Shown: positions 1-10,885, counted from the stretch's first letter. The stretch: DNA of 64,000 nt from Zygnema cylindricum (GCA_037447655.1 JBBHKE010000906.1:62001-126000), one strand, 5' to 3'. Notes: generated from the sequence alone by a model not told the origin. Translations and numbers: made by a program.

Positions 1-3000
1 CAAGTATTGCGTGGAGTTAGAATTCCGAGAGCGACGTGACTTAAGGATCTCTTCCACCTCATACTCGTCTGAGGTACCTTGAACGGGTTGTAGAGGAGTA
101 TGCCGTCGTCGGTTAGGGAACACCGAATCAGGATCACGGAATGGTTTAAGGAGGGAAACATGGAAAACATTGTGGATATGCCAGTCCGTCGGGATATCCA
201 ACCTGTAAGCGACGTTGCCCACACGGGACAGAATTGTGAACGGGCGCGTGAACTTTGGGGCTAACTTTTTAGAGAGGGCTCCCGGCAAGGAGAGGTTTGC
301 CATATTAAGGCGAACCTTGTCCCCCACACAGAAGACTATTTCCTTCCGGTGAGCGTCCGCCTGCGACTTTTGGCGATCCTTTGCCAGTTGGAGCGCCTTT
401 GCCGCCTTTTCCAGGTTGCCTTGCAACGTCTTGGCAAAGTCTAAAGCAGCCGGTGTTTCGCAGTCCGCTACCAATAAAGTGTGGGGAAGAGTGGGTTGTC
501 GTCCATTGAGGGAGAAAGGCGTAGCATTTGTTGACGAGTGGACTGCACTGTTGTATGCTACTTCGATTGCCGTTAAATGGTCCACCCAATCCGTTTGGTG
601 CACCGAGACATAAGCCCGCAATGCTTCCTCCAAAGTCCGATTCACCCGTTCAGTTTGACCATCAGTTTGAGGGTGGTAGGCTGTGGACATGGCAAGCTGC
701 GTTCCGCATAACGCAAATAGATTTTGCCAAAAGTGGCTCACGAATTTTCGATCGCGGTCGCTGACGATCCTTTTTGGAAGACCGTGATGGCGGAATATTT
801 CCCGAAAGAATAAGTCCGCAATATCTCGTGCAGTAGCCGTAGTGGTCGTGGGTAGAAAATGTGCCATTTTCGTTAGGTAATCCACGACGACGAAGATTGA
901 GTCGTAGCCCTCCTTCGTCCGGGGAAGGGCCACGATAAAATCCATCGAGATCGCCTCCCAAGGAACAGATGGTATTGGGAGGGGTTGTAACAGACCTTGT
1001 TGCCCTGAATCAGATTTGTTTCTATTACACGAGTCACACGTCCGGACATATTCTGCAATGTCTCGAGTCATGTTTGGCCAGTAATACGCTTCAGCGACAC
1101 GTGCGGTTGTTTTATCTCGTCCAAAATGTCCACTGAGCGGCTCGTCATGACTCATTTGAAGAATTGCGTGACGAAGTGCCGTATTTGTCGGCACATATAG
1201 CCGTGTTGTCTTACTCGGTCTATACCGCCACATATCATTGGCAGTTCGAACGAGTACTTTCCGTTTGACAAGTTCCTTTAGTGAACCATCATCGCCGTAG
1301 GCGGCCTTTATCCGACTTAACCACTGTTCGTCCACTTGCACCGTACTGGTGACTGCGCTGAGCTTCTGATTTTGCGCTTCGGTCAACGCTGCGCTTTTCT
1401 CTTTCACAGAGTCTCCGTTCCTCTGCTGCGGTGCTTGCGGTTGTTGCTCCGCTGCCGGCGCAGCGACGTCAGGTCTTCTTGACAGCGCATCCGCCGGGTT
1501 CGTTTTGCCCGGCTTATATTCAATAACAAGTTCCGGACCGAAGGTTTGCAGGAACGTCATCCAGCGCACTTGTTTCTTGGACAACTTCGGCTGGGTTTGG
1601 AGATATTGTAAGGCGTGGTGATCCGTGATAACCGTGATCCGTTTTCCCTGAACGTAACACTTCCAAACCTCCAGCGCATTGATAATAGCTATTGTTTCCT
1701 TCTCATGGGTAGCCCAGTTCAACTCTGCTGCCTTTAGTTTGCGACTGTCGTAGGCGATGGGTTGAAGGCCTTTTCCTTGATCCTGCATAAGGATCGCTCC
1801 AATAGCCATATCGCTAGCGTCAGTAATTACCGTCCAAGGTAAATCCGGATCGGGAACAGCTAACACAGGGGCGGTAACCAACCGCTCCTTTAGCGTGTTA
1901 AAGGCTGTTTCTTGCGCCGCTTTCCAATCATAGGGCGCATCATTCTTGAGCAATTCCGTGAGCGGTGCAGCGATTTTTGCGAAACCTTCGACAAAACGTC
2001 GATAATAGGAGCATAGTCCGAGAAAGCTTCGTAACTCCGTAATATTCGCCGGCTGCGGCCACTCCTTTACTGCTCTAGTCTTGTTGGGATCCACTGCGAT
2101 CCCGTCCCGGCTCACCACATGGCCTAGAAAGTCAATTTTCTCCTTAAAGAAGTCACATTTACTTCTTTTTGCGTATAACTTATGCTCCCGAAGGACTTGG
2201 AGGACCGTCCGTAAGTGCTTCACATGCTCCTCCTGCGTTCGGCTATACACCAATATGTCATCTAAGAAGACGATCACGAATGCGTCCAGATATTGTCGAA
2301 AGATGGAATTCATTAAATGCATAAAGGTCGCCGGTGCGTTAGTCAACCCGAACGGCATTACCCGAAACTGGAAATGACCGTATCGAGTTCTGAACGCCGT
2401 CTTTTCCACATCCTCCTCGGCAATTCTGATCTGGTGGTAGCCGCTCCGCAAGTCTATTTTCGAAAAATATTTGGCACCTCGAAGTCGATCCAACAATTCG
2501 TCTATCCTCGGTAGGGGGTACGCATTCTTCACCGTTAACTTGTTCAGCGCTCGGTAATCTATACACATACGGAACCCTCCATCTTTCTTGTTCACAAAGA
2601 GAACAGGGGCTCCATACGGTGACTTGCTTGGTTCGATTGCTCCGGCTTCGACCAACTCCGCGAGTTGCTTTTTCAATTCGTCCAACTCGGTGTAGCTCAT
2701 CTTGTACATCCGATTAGCCGGAGGTACCGCTCCAGGAACAAGCTCTATTTTATGATCCACTTCGCGCTTCGGAGGTAATCCTTCGGGGAGCTTCGGGGGA
2801 AATACATCTGCGTACTCCTCGAGAAGTTTTGACACGACTTCCGGGGCCTCTTCGGAAGTCTTTCCAATGTCGTCACTTTCTTTGGAGTCGAAGTCGGGGT
2901 CCTTCTTTTTCCATTCTTCCGGGATCTCTTCCTTCGCCTCCTCCATTGGCTGGACGACCGCCATATAAATCGTTTCCCCTTTCTTGAGTGCCCTCTTAAG
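1..3000 (-). CDS. pol: pol polyprotein of element A: reverse transcriptase, RNase H, integrase (3' partial)
   Basis: About 1000 codons stay open from the TAG at 3003-3001 to the window edge, in the same frame as gag. Visible blocks: RT finger motif [13 protein letters not shown] near 2630-2590, [11 protein letters not shown] near 2570-2535, catalytic FLDD at about 2267-2255; RNase H with [11 protein letters not shown] near 1830-1800 and a TDHHALQ motif near 1630-1610; integrase HHCC zinc region about 1150-1020; integrase core with MDFIVALPR near 945-920 and [13 protein letters not shown] near 680-640; GPY-like module about 320-200; a chromodomain-like start (EYEVEEIL) near 75-50. It reverse-transcribes and integrates the element. 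It has no start of its own and depends on translation of gag, so the TAG at 3001 either blocks it or must be read through. Confidence 0.9.
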
Positions 3001-4386
3001 CTATAAGGCCGAAAGCAGGCGTCCCTCTTCCGTTCCCTTGCCAGCCGCTCCCGCTGTTACCTCAAACTCTTCTTCACCTTTCTTCACTCTCATGGCGCCA
3101 CTTCTCCAATCAATCGTCGGATTCCATTTTTGCAGCCACGGCTTCCCTAATATTACCTCATGGTCCCCAAGAGGTAATACATGAAGTGTGTCGTACCATC
3201 GGAATTTCCCCATGCCGACGCGTAATCTCGGGGTACGATGGGTGATGGATAAGGAACTGCCGTCGGCCAATTGTACCGACTGGGGATTATTTAGTACCAC
3301 AAGAGGAAGTTTCAACCTTTTTACCGTCGCCTCGTTAATGAAGTTCCCCGACGCTCCGGAGTCCACCATGAAGTCAGCTGCACTCACTCCTATTTGACCC
3401 CGAAATATCAAAGGGTCTCCTCCTTCTCCGGCTAACCTCATAACGGTAAGTTTTCCTTTTTTGGGGACTTTCCGTTTTGGACACTCTCGAGCCATATGAT
3501 CTGGAGAACCACATTGGAAGCATAGGCCATTTTGCCTCCTCCGTTGGATTTCCTCGGGGGACAAGTCATTGGTCTTGGTCTTGGCGGTTTTCTTCTTTTT
3601 CCGCAGGACGTTGACCGCTTCCTTATCCTCATTAATTGCGCCAAGCTCCATGGGGGTTGGACCTTCGTCTCGTCGGTTTCCTCCGCTACTGCTCGACCCG
3701 TAGTGATAAGGTCTCCGGAGGTTAAAGTCGACCGAATCGGTCCGCTCCGCAAACTGGATTATTGCTGAGAGAGGCGGAGTCGTGCTTTCCCGTGCAAGCC
3801 ATTGTTCCACATCTCTACGAATAGACGACTTAAGCCCCTTCACGAAGCGATCCACGGCTTCATCCTCCGTCATCGTAGGTATTTGAACTTTACACTCCAA
3901 GAACCGCTGCGTAAACTCCATCACTGAAGTTCGTTGCTTCAATACTGCGATCTTATCTCTCGCCGCCTTCATCGTGTTGACGGGCTGCCAAGTGTCGCGG
4001 AGGAGTTGAACGAAGAGCGCCCAGACGGTCGGTGACTCATCATCCTCTACCAATGTTCTCCACCAAGCCCTAGCTGCCCCTTTAAGAAGACCACCAGCAT
4101 AGTGAATCTTCTAACGATCCCATAGGCTAGGAAAATTCTCGAGATAGTTCGCCACGGAGAATAGCCATGAGTCAAGGTTCTTGTGTCTTGCAGGGTCAAA
4201 CTCATCGGGAAGTCTTAATTTCGGTCTCTAGGAGTCTCTCTCTACGCCTCCATAAGGTCGTTCCCTTAGACGCGATTCCAAGGCTGTGACGGTGTTACTC
4301 AGCTGCGCGTTCTGTAATCTCACACTTTCCAACTCCCTAAGAACTTGCGCCAACATTTCTGTAGTGGATACGCCGTGTCCATCCAT
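3001..4386 (-). pseudogene. gag: gag-protease of element A with three in-frame TAG codons
   Basis: ATG at 4386 opens a frame that encodes a coiled N-terminus, a retrotransposon gag core (GGLLKGAARAWW, about 4098-4063), a CX2CX4HX4C zinc knuckle (CFQCGSPDHMAREC, about 3527-3485) and an aspartic protease with DSGAS near 3370. Stops are TAG at 4230-4228, 4113-4111 and 3003-3001. All three stand where related gag/pol proteins commonly have glutamine, and no other stop or frameshift is seen. The simplest reading is three CAG-to-TAG transitions in an otherwise intact gene. The stretch 3001-4053 alone is a 350-residue open frame that lacks the gag N-terminus. Programmed readthrough is possible for the last TAG only. 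Confidence 0.85.
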
Positions 4387-4406
4387 GCTTTCGAGTCACG
4401 GGTAAC

Positions 4407-4419
4407 GACTTTGATACCA
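4407..4419 (-). other. Primer-binding site of element A (initiator tRNA-Met)
   Basis: Minus strand TGGTATCAAAGTC lies one base inside the LTR end at 4421. It matches the 3' end complement of initiator tRNA-Met (usual TGGTATCAGAGC) except for a G-to-A change. This fixes the LTR boundary and the orientation of the element. Confidence 0.8.
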
Positions 4420-4420
4420 C

Positions 4421-4925
4421 TGTAAAAGAGGCACCAATACACCACAACCCGTCACAGTGCACAGCAGAAAACACCAAGGATCTTCCCGTAGCAACAGCAG
4501 GAGCACACAGAACTCACAGACAAGGTTGCGCTTTATTTGTTGAAAGAGAGTACAAGGTTGCGCTGGTTGTGTAATTCTACTTGAGGTGTCATTCACTAGG
4601 TCTTACTCGACTATTTAAACTAACTAACTGCTAGTCAACTTAGTACTATAGAGCTGTACACGTGGACCTTCAAGATCAACCGAGATCTATCCAAAACTTC
4701 CTTCTAGAACTATACAGCTCAATCTACATTCTGCAGCGTTGCTATGCTGCGCTGCTACGCTGCTGCGCTACTAAGTTGTTTCGCCGCTAAGTTGTTATGC
4801 TACTATGCTGCGCTGGTCTGTAATCGCAGCTGCGCTGCAATGGAATCGAAAATGCGCTGCTCTGAAATCGCAACTATAGCAGCCTAGCCCTAGCCACTAA
4901 GTACCCATTCTGTAACCCTGTTACA
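4421..4925 (-). repeat. 5' LTR of element A
   Basis: On the plus strand it begins TGTAAAAGAG and ends CCTGTTACA, giving the usual TG...CA ends and a 505-bp LTR. In the element's own sense it holds a TATA-like TTTAAATA near 4619-4612 and an AATAAA polyadenylation signal at 4537-4532. Its upstream third (about 4735-4870) is a run of imperfect GCTGCGCTGCTAC-type repeats. The inner edge abuts the primer-binding site; the outer edge cuts the reverse transcriptase of element B. Confidence 0.85.
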
Positions 4926-5864
4926 TTTTCTTTCTTTTAACCTTTCTAACACTTTTCTTAAATGAATTACATGTTGTTCTCTAGATTCACTGTAAATTAG
5001 AATATCATCAATAAACACCTGAACAAACTCATCTATGTAATCTGAAAAGGTTTGGTTCATTAATCTTTGGTAAGTAGGCGGTGCATTCGTTAAGCCGAAT
5101 GGCATCACTATCCATTCGAAATGACCCACCCTAGTCCTGAAAGCAGTTTTATCAACATCTTCAATTCTAATCGGCACCTGATTAAAGCCACTACGCAGGT
5201 CAATCAACGAAAATACTTTAGCACCTTTTAAACGATCTATCAAATCAGAAATTAAAGGTAACGGATACTTATCCTTCACCGTAATCTTATTCAGACTACG
5301 ATAATCGACACACATTCTCAACGTTCCGTCTTTCTTTTTGACGAAGAGAACGGGTGCTCCGTACGGTGATTTGCTGGGCTGAATATGTCTTTTCTCTAAG
5401 AGTTCTTTGATCTGTTTCTTTAACTCCTCCTGCTCAAAGAAACTGTGTTTATAAATTCCTGTGACAGGAGGATTACATCCAAGTTCAAGGTTAATAACAT
5501 GTTCTACATCTCGGGAAGGTGGCCTTCCCGAGGGTAAATCACTTGGGAAAACATCTTGAAATTCAAAAATCAAATCCTTAACAGCAACATCAGATGTATT
5601 AATGTCAGTTACAAAATCAGATTTTAGTTTTTCGAAAGTTTTAGTGGTGTCTGATTTAGTGATGACATCAATGTTAGTGTTTTCTCCCCCTCTTTCATCA
5701 GTAACTGCCTCAGTTACTAATAACAAGAAAGGATGATTTGTTTTATCTTTTAAGTGTTTTTTAAATTGTTTAGCAGATATCAAACCTTCCACTCCCAATC
5801 TGGTTATGTTATTTATATGATTCCTATGCAATTTCTTAGGAGATAATGCTTGCAAAACCTTCTA
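4926..5864 (-). pseudogene. pol: Reverse transcriptase of element B, cut by element A
   Basis: The frame shows a linker, then [15 protein letters not shown] (about 5382-5344), [52 protein letters not shown] and the catalytic box FIDD (about 5013-5002). After the residues ERLKERK the sequence changes at 4926/4925 into the LTR of element A, so RT is truncated. The open frame continues a few codons into the LTR to a chance TAG at 4892-4890. Upstream, the frame is in phase with the protease but separated from it by TAG at 5864-5862. Confidence 0.92.
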
Positions 5865-6440
5865 ACTGTTTTCAGACCTCACTTTCAAGGTGTTAATTTC
5901 CCCATTAATTTGAGAATTTTGTTCAGTTAACCAAGGCTTTCCCAAAATTAGTTGTTCACTTCCCAAACTCATTATTTCACACACAACTATCATTTTATGA
6001 CCTTGGATATCAACTTCTATCGTGTTAGTTTGTAAGTCTAATGTGGACTTATTACCATTTGCCACTTGAACATGTAAAGGCTTTTCCCTTATGACAGTAG
6101 GAATTTTATTTTCCTCTACAAACCTATGTGAAATAAAATTATGTGTGGCACATGAATCAACCATTACTTTCAACGGTTTTCCTTCCACTAATGACTCGAA
6201 TCTAATCAACCTGTGTCTGGTGTCATTATTAGTTAACTGTCCTAACATAGGTATGTTGTTGAGAATTTCATCAGAAGGATTCTTTAAACTATGCAGTGTA
6301 GTGAGAATCATAATAAATTTAGCTATCCTAACTTTTCCATTCATTAATTTGCCCTCCAAAGTTAACTCTTTAACTTCTGGATCCGGTTGACTCAACTGAG
6401 GACTTTCAGTTAGTCCTTTCCGTTTCCCACCTCCTGAGCT
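5862..6440 (-). pseudogene. Aspartic protease domain of element B, active-site Gly replaced
   Basis: The open frame (first ATG at 6395) contains a retropepsin-like fold: MVDSCATHNFIS about 6166-6131, a hydrophobic middle, and the C-terminal ILGKPWL motif near 5953-5933. The catalytic triad normally reads D-S/T-G; here the third residue is Cys, which should weaken or kill the enzyme. The frame is one step from that of the upstream zinc-knuckle block (join near 6440), which can be a natural gag/pro frameshift or a deletion. It ends in TAG at 5862 just before the RT linker. Confidence 0.8.
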
Positions 6441-7724
6441 TCCTGCTCAGCTAGATATAATGCAATATCCTCTTGGAGACCTTCATTTACATCGACTGTT
6501 TTGAGAGAACCTTTATCTGTACAGTCTTTAGCGTAATGATCTGGACCTCCACATTTGAAACAGTGACTTTCTTTTTGGGTTTTGTGCACTCTCTACTAAA
6601 ATGTCCCTCCTCTCCACAGTTATAACAGTTAATCTTTTTCAATTGTGCACACTCAAATGCTCTATGACCCCTTTTCTGACAAATAGTGCATGTGGGGATG
6701 GTAAGGTTAGGCTTCTGAGCATTAATGTTCGGTTTAGGACTTTTAATGTACCCCCCTCTATTGTTAAATTTATTTCCTGCATTAACACTATGTCCACCCC
6801 TTTGATTTCCCCTGAAGATATTTTGCCTATTCACCAGACCAGCATTCAAACCCTCTTCAACAAATTCCTCCTCATCCCACTGTGATACTTCATTTAAATT
6901 ACCCCTGAGTGATCGAGTTTCCCGATTATACCCCAACTGATCCTCTAATTCCAATGACTTATCTTGTAATTCCTTCAAATTATTAAAATTTTGATGTTTT
7001 AGCTCTGATTTCAGTATAGGATTCAAATAGTTCAAGAAATGCAATTTAGCCATTTCATCAGTCAAACCTATGACATGAATGCTAGATGAGTCAAATTCCA
7101 CAATATAATCCTTCACAGATCCAGTCTGCTTACAATTCAGCCACTTTTCTTCCATTCTGGATTTAAAAGTACAGACAAGAAACGCGATTTGATCGCGCTT
7201 TTAAAAGTTTCCCAATCAGCATTACCAAGAATAAAACTAGACCTCCTTTAAGTGTAATACAAAATTTGAGCATCATCTTTCAGACAGTTAACTGCAAAAG
7301 AAGTGTAATCATCACGATCACAGTTTCTAGATTCCAAATAATACTCTATATGAAAAATCGAAGCATCTAACACATCAATCTTCTTACCATCAAATGATGG
7401 TGCTTCACTGAAAGACAATTTCAGATCCCTTATCTTCTTAGGTCTATCGTGATTATCTTCCCTAAAATTGGCATTTCTCTTACTACTCCCACCCTTTTGG
7501 TCATTAACGTCATTTCTGGTGTGAATTAAAATAATTAGCTCATCCAATTTTTGATTTGAAACATTTCCATTTTCCTTAACATCCTTCAATTCGCTTTTCA
7601 ACTCAGAAATTGTTTCATCTACAGCTGCAACATGATTATTAAATCTTTTGACCAATTTCACACTACGTTTCTTCAAAACATTCAATGCATTCTCCATTTC
7701 ACGTTTAAATGCAGTATTTGCCAT
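6410..7724 (-). pseudogene. gag: gag of element B with frame breaks and three zinc knuckles
   Basis: Start chosen at ATG 7724 (MANTAFKRE), after which a coiled-coil N-terminus and the gag core LSFSEAPSFDGKK are seen. A TAA at 7250-7248 and a frame step near 7165 lead into the next block (EEKWLNCKQTGSVKDYIVEF). Two CCHC knuckles (CTICQKRGHRAFEC, CYNCGEEGHFSREC) follow at about 6700-6590. A third (CFKCGGPDHYAKDC, about 6560-6520) lies in a different frame after a shift in the run CCCAAAAAG near 6570. That frame stops with TAA at 6412-6410. Each break is a step of the same direction (-1), consistent with single-base losses. Confidence 0.82.
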
Positions 7725-8492
7725 TATCACAAAGAAATTGAATCGAGTAAAAGAAAGATAGAATATAATTTTCCAAAGAAATTTGCTGCAGGTTTGAAGT
7801 CCTCTGATTGCTCCAATCCAAGACTTCTTCTCTTTAACAAATCCTTTGAAAAAAATCAAAATCTGAGAAATTAATAAGACATTGAAAGTAAGTTAGTGCA
7901 AATTCAATTCTTCATTTCCCAAACATTCATGCAAAAAGGTAAGAATTTCCCCACAAATTTCGCAACAGAAAAAATGAAAGCTCTTAAAGGTAAGGTTCAA
8001 CCATAAATTTTGCAACAGAAAAAGTGAACGTTCTCAAAGGTAACAATTTAGGGTTTTAAAAGTTTTAAGTCATTTCTGGACTCCTTTGCTCTTGAAGAAG
8101 TAAAGTGCTCCACTTTTCTTCTCCACCATTAGCAAATTTCCCATTTCCCACTACATCAGGATCTTTTTGTTCTCCAATCCTCACATCCTCACCCTTCATG
8201 GCTTCAAGCCCTCCCTCTACACATGAATCATTGCTAGGAGAAGGCAAGTTTGTTTGGCCTCTAGGTAATTGGAGTGAGTTTCAGCGGTGGCTACAGTGCC
8301 ACCCCGCCTTAGTCCTTATGACCTGAGCACGCCCCACATCTAACCAGCGGCCGCTGGCAGTGTGATCACTCAGTTTCCCTCCAATCCCCTACCACTTCAC
8401 ATTGTGGTTCTACCGACACAGGTTAGAGCACCCTCACCGGTCACGTCAGTCGATATTCGAGTGAGCAAACTTCTCCTTGGTTTCTAACCAAA

Positions 8493-8504
8493 GCTCTGAT
8501 ACCA
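8493..8504 (-). other. Primer-binding site of element B (initiator tRNA-Met)
   Basis: Minus strand TGGTATCAGAGC is a perfect match to the usual plant initiator tRNA-Met primer site. It lies two bases inside the LTR edge at 8507. Confidence 0.88.
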
Positions 8505-8506
8505 TA

Positions 8507-9476
8507 TGTAATAGGATTTCTAACCTCTCACAAAATCCCATTACTACATCACATTTCAACCACACATTCCACACATTGGAAAATTACACATTCTCATTGG
8601 AAAGCACTCACATAAAGAAATAAACTTTAAATTAGAAGAAGCTTTTGTTCACATAACATTAGCTTGGTCTCTTGCCCTCGTGGCTGAACCCTTCTTTTAA
8701 AGTGTTTTCCTCTACTCTCCACTCTTAATAATTCTATCTCTTAACTACTAAAACACTACTTAGTTTGTAAGAGATTTCAATGCCAAAATTCTAATTCTCC
8801 AATTTGGGTTTAATCGCTCAAGACCAAGATCAGTCGGAATTTCCACAAACTTTTCCCAAAGGAAAAGATGTCTACTCTCTCTTACACTTCACTACTTATC
8901 CATCATCGCCCTGGACTCGCCAGGCCAAAGTCAACGCTCCGTTGAACAGGCTTTTACCTGGGCCAATCATTGATCAGCAAGGACTCGGACTGACCAATAG
9001 AAAAGCGTGCGAAATCTCCCACTAACTACGTAGCATTTACTAACCAATCAAACACTACATTTTACTACGTAGCATTTACGTGCAAAAGTGCACGCAAATC
9101 GAAACGCGACTTCGCACGATCGTGCGTCGCGAATTTAACTTGCGAAACTACCTACAAAACTTACAAATTTGAATTATGACGTTTCGTACTAAAAATCGTA
9201 CGAAACGAACCATAATAGGTACAAAACCACTATTAGTATTTTATATAGACGTACGCCTTAAATTCCGCAACTACTTTGACCCTTAACCCGTTTCAATGTT
9301 ACCCACCTATTATTTTGACCCCTAGCTGTCACCTACATACACCCATCGCTATATCTTTTGAAATAGGACTCTAAATCGCGCGATTCTTTTGCGGACGTCC
9401 ACCAAATTTAGTACTCTATATTCATAACACCTAAATACCCCTTTACAAACAAGTTCGATCTGCTGTTACTTTTACA
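8507..9476 (-). repeat. LTR of element B, shared with the upstream copy
   Basis: Plus strand TGTAATAGGA at 8507 and ...CTTTTACA ending at 9476 give a 970-bp LTR with TG...CA ends. On the minus strand it is preceded by a polypurine tract and followed by a primer-binding site, so it acts as the 3' LTR of one copy and the 5' LTR of the next. A TATA-like TTTAAAAG (minus strand, near 8700) may mark its promoter. Confidence 0.75.
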
Positions 9477-9477
9477 T

Positions 9478-9495
9478 CATCCCCTCTTTATTTTT
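9478..9495 (-). other. Polypurine tract of the upstream copy
   Basis: Minus strand AAAAATAAAGAGGGGATGA runs directly into the LTR start TGTAAAAG. This is the expected position and composition of a plus-strand primer of an LTR element and supports 9476 as the LTR edge. Confidence 0.7.
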
Positions 9496-10024
9496 AACTA
9501 ACCTCAGTAAAGACTCTTTCATTCTCAAGATGGGACTTCTATATTTTTATCCCTCCAATACCTTTGCATAAACTCAGAATTTTAATCTTTTAAAGTTAAC
9601 TCATCTTCTGGCCTTCCTAGATAATGCACTTGCCAGAATATAGTATTGCCGACCTTAAACCGTTGACCAACTTAATATATTACCCATCTGTGAACCTCAG
9701 GTTCTATAATTATTGAGGGATCGAATTCCAATTCTCCTTCAGTTGGTCCAAGATTTGTTGGTTTTAACTAGCTGATGTGTATCACTGGATAAATTTTTGT
9801 TGAAGGCGAAAAGTCCAATTTGGCACCAATTGACGATATCATCTCAATTAGAGTAAATGGTCCGATGTACTTAGGAGCAAATTTCCCAGTAGGATCCCCT
9901 TGGCCCTTGATCTTGCACTTGTAATGAGTTGGTGAAAGCCAAACCTTGTCACTTGGGTTTACCATCCAATCACCCTGTTTGCGGTTAGCATTTGTTCTTG
10001 CCTTCTTTGTGCCTTAACTTAGAG
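9496..10024 (-). pseudogene. pol: 3' end of pol (integrase C-terminus and chromodomain-like tail) of a second B-type copy
   Basis: The best-preserved part (9965-9768) reads DKVWLSPTHYKCKIKGQG, then APKYIGPFTLIE and a HPVFHVS-like ending (YPVIHIS): the GPY module at the end of gypsy integrases. Downstream, in the same frame and past a TAG at 9770-9768 and TAA codons near 9680 and 9590, a chromodomain-like stretch is readable (EPEVHRW...FWQVHYLGRPEDE, about 9700-9605). Several further stops follow. The fragment is cut at about 10024, exactly where the repeat motif GTACATTTATGTACGGTCTG begins. It lies in the same orientation as element B and feeds into its LTR. Confidence 0.8.
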
Positions 10025-10559
10025 AGGTACATTTATGTACGGTCTGACATCGACTGTGCACCACACTATTCAGATCTTATTGTATTTTCGTTCTTTACCC
10101 TATTTCGTACGGTACCTTAATTAACGTCAAAGAAAAATTAAAATCGTATAATCCTATTTGAGGAAAAAAATCAAAATTTTAAGAACCCAAATTAGTGACT
10201 TTGACACTAATAACGATTCGCTGTGTAGCATTGCCATGGGTCGCGGTACGGACCGCCGTACCGCTGGCACAATGTAGCGTTGCTGTTTACCTTCGAACTA
10301 CAACCGTAATTCATTCGTTCATAACAGTTGATAGTTGATTATATAACTGCGTTTATTTTACATGTAAGAGGGGGGGGTTTGAAAAAAAATTAGAGGAAAA
10401 ATATATTGTATATATCACAAAAATATCGCGATATTTTGCTTCTCGATATATCGAAACGATTATCGAATCTCGCGTACCAAAAATTCGATATATACCGAAT
10501 ATCGGCAACAGGCCCTTGATACCCAACATTACTGACAATGTCCCTACATTTTGCACCTT
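10025..10559. other. Intergenic, one shared repeat motif
   Basis: AT-rich sequence with no supported gene. At 10026-10045 stands GTACATTTATGTACGGTCTG, which recurs at 27977, 28343 and 28439. The rest, including a G-run at 10371-10378, shows nothing I can assign. Confidence 0.5.
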
Positions 10560-10885
10560 TAAGGGTTATTTAAGGGATTTTTCGGGCTTTATAGTACATT
10601 TCTTTACATTCCATATGTTTGAGTATAACTGCCCCACACTTTTCATACATGTAAGTACATCGTCCGTAGTTTTTGTACCTGTTAGGGTTATATATTTTAG
10701 GTTTTCTAGGGTACATTTCCGTACATTCCCGTATATTTCAATACAGTTGCGCTACACTTTTCGTGCTGTTACGTACAGTGGTCGTACATTTTCGTATATA
10801 TTAGGGTAATTAAAGGGGGGATTGTAGGGTTTCTAAGGTACATTGTTGTGCATTCCTTTATATTTGAGTACGACTGCCAAAAAAA
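10560..10885. repeat. Diverged tandem repeat of about 120 bp, three copies
   Basis: Copies start near 10564, 10682 and 10801, each with TTAGGGTTAT/TTAGGGTAAT, then a GTACATT-rich core and a phrase like TTTGAGTATAACTGCC or TTTCAATACAGTTGCG. A weaker continuation may run to about 11030. The unit is unusually dense in GTAC words. Confidence 0.55.

Larger units (their letters stand above)
1..4925 (-). mobile_element. Ty3/gypsy LTR retrotransposon A (5' LTR, gag, protease, pol; runs off left edge)
   Basis: Read on the minus strand, the order is LTR (4925-4421), primer-binding site, gag with one zinc knuckle, aspartic protease, reverse transcriptase, RNase H, integrase and the start of a chromodomain-like region at the left edge. 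The order protease-RT-RNase H-integrase defines Ty3/gypsy, and a C-terminal chromodomain suggests a chromovirus. All coding blocks are in one frame, interrupted only by three TAG codons, so the copy is young. It is inserted inside the reverse transcriptase of element B: B's reading frame runs into the LTR at 4925/4926. The second LTR and the target duplication of TTTTC (4926-4930) lie outside the window. Confidence 0.93.
4926..9476 (-). mobile_element. Ty3/gypsy retrotransposon B, decayed, interrupted by element A
   Basis: Minus strand order: LTR (9476-8507), primer-binding site, a leader of about 770 bp (8492-7725) with no supported gene, gag with three zinc knuckles, protease, and reverse transcriptase up to the insertion of element A at 4926. 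RNase H and integrase should continue left of element A, beyond the window. The coding region has shifts of frame and stops at 7250-7248 (TAA) and 5864-5862 (TAG), so it is older than A. Its bases are much more AT-rich than those of A, marking a separate lineage. Confidence 0.9.

Noticed and set aside
1-10024. Alternative genetic code in which TAG/TAA mean glutamine (known in some green algae)
   Set aside because: The LDL3 exon of 950 codons, the F-box gene and other exons use CAA/CAG for Gln and contain no internal TAG or TAA, and several genes end in TAG or TAA. The retroelement stops are better explained as mutations.
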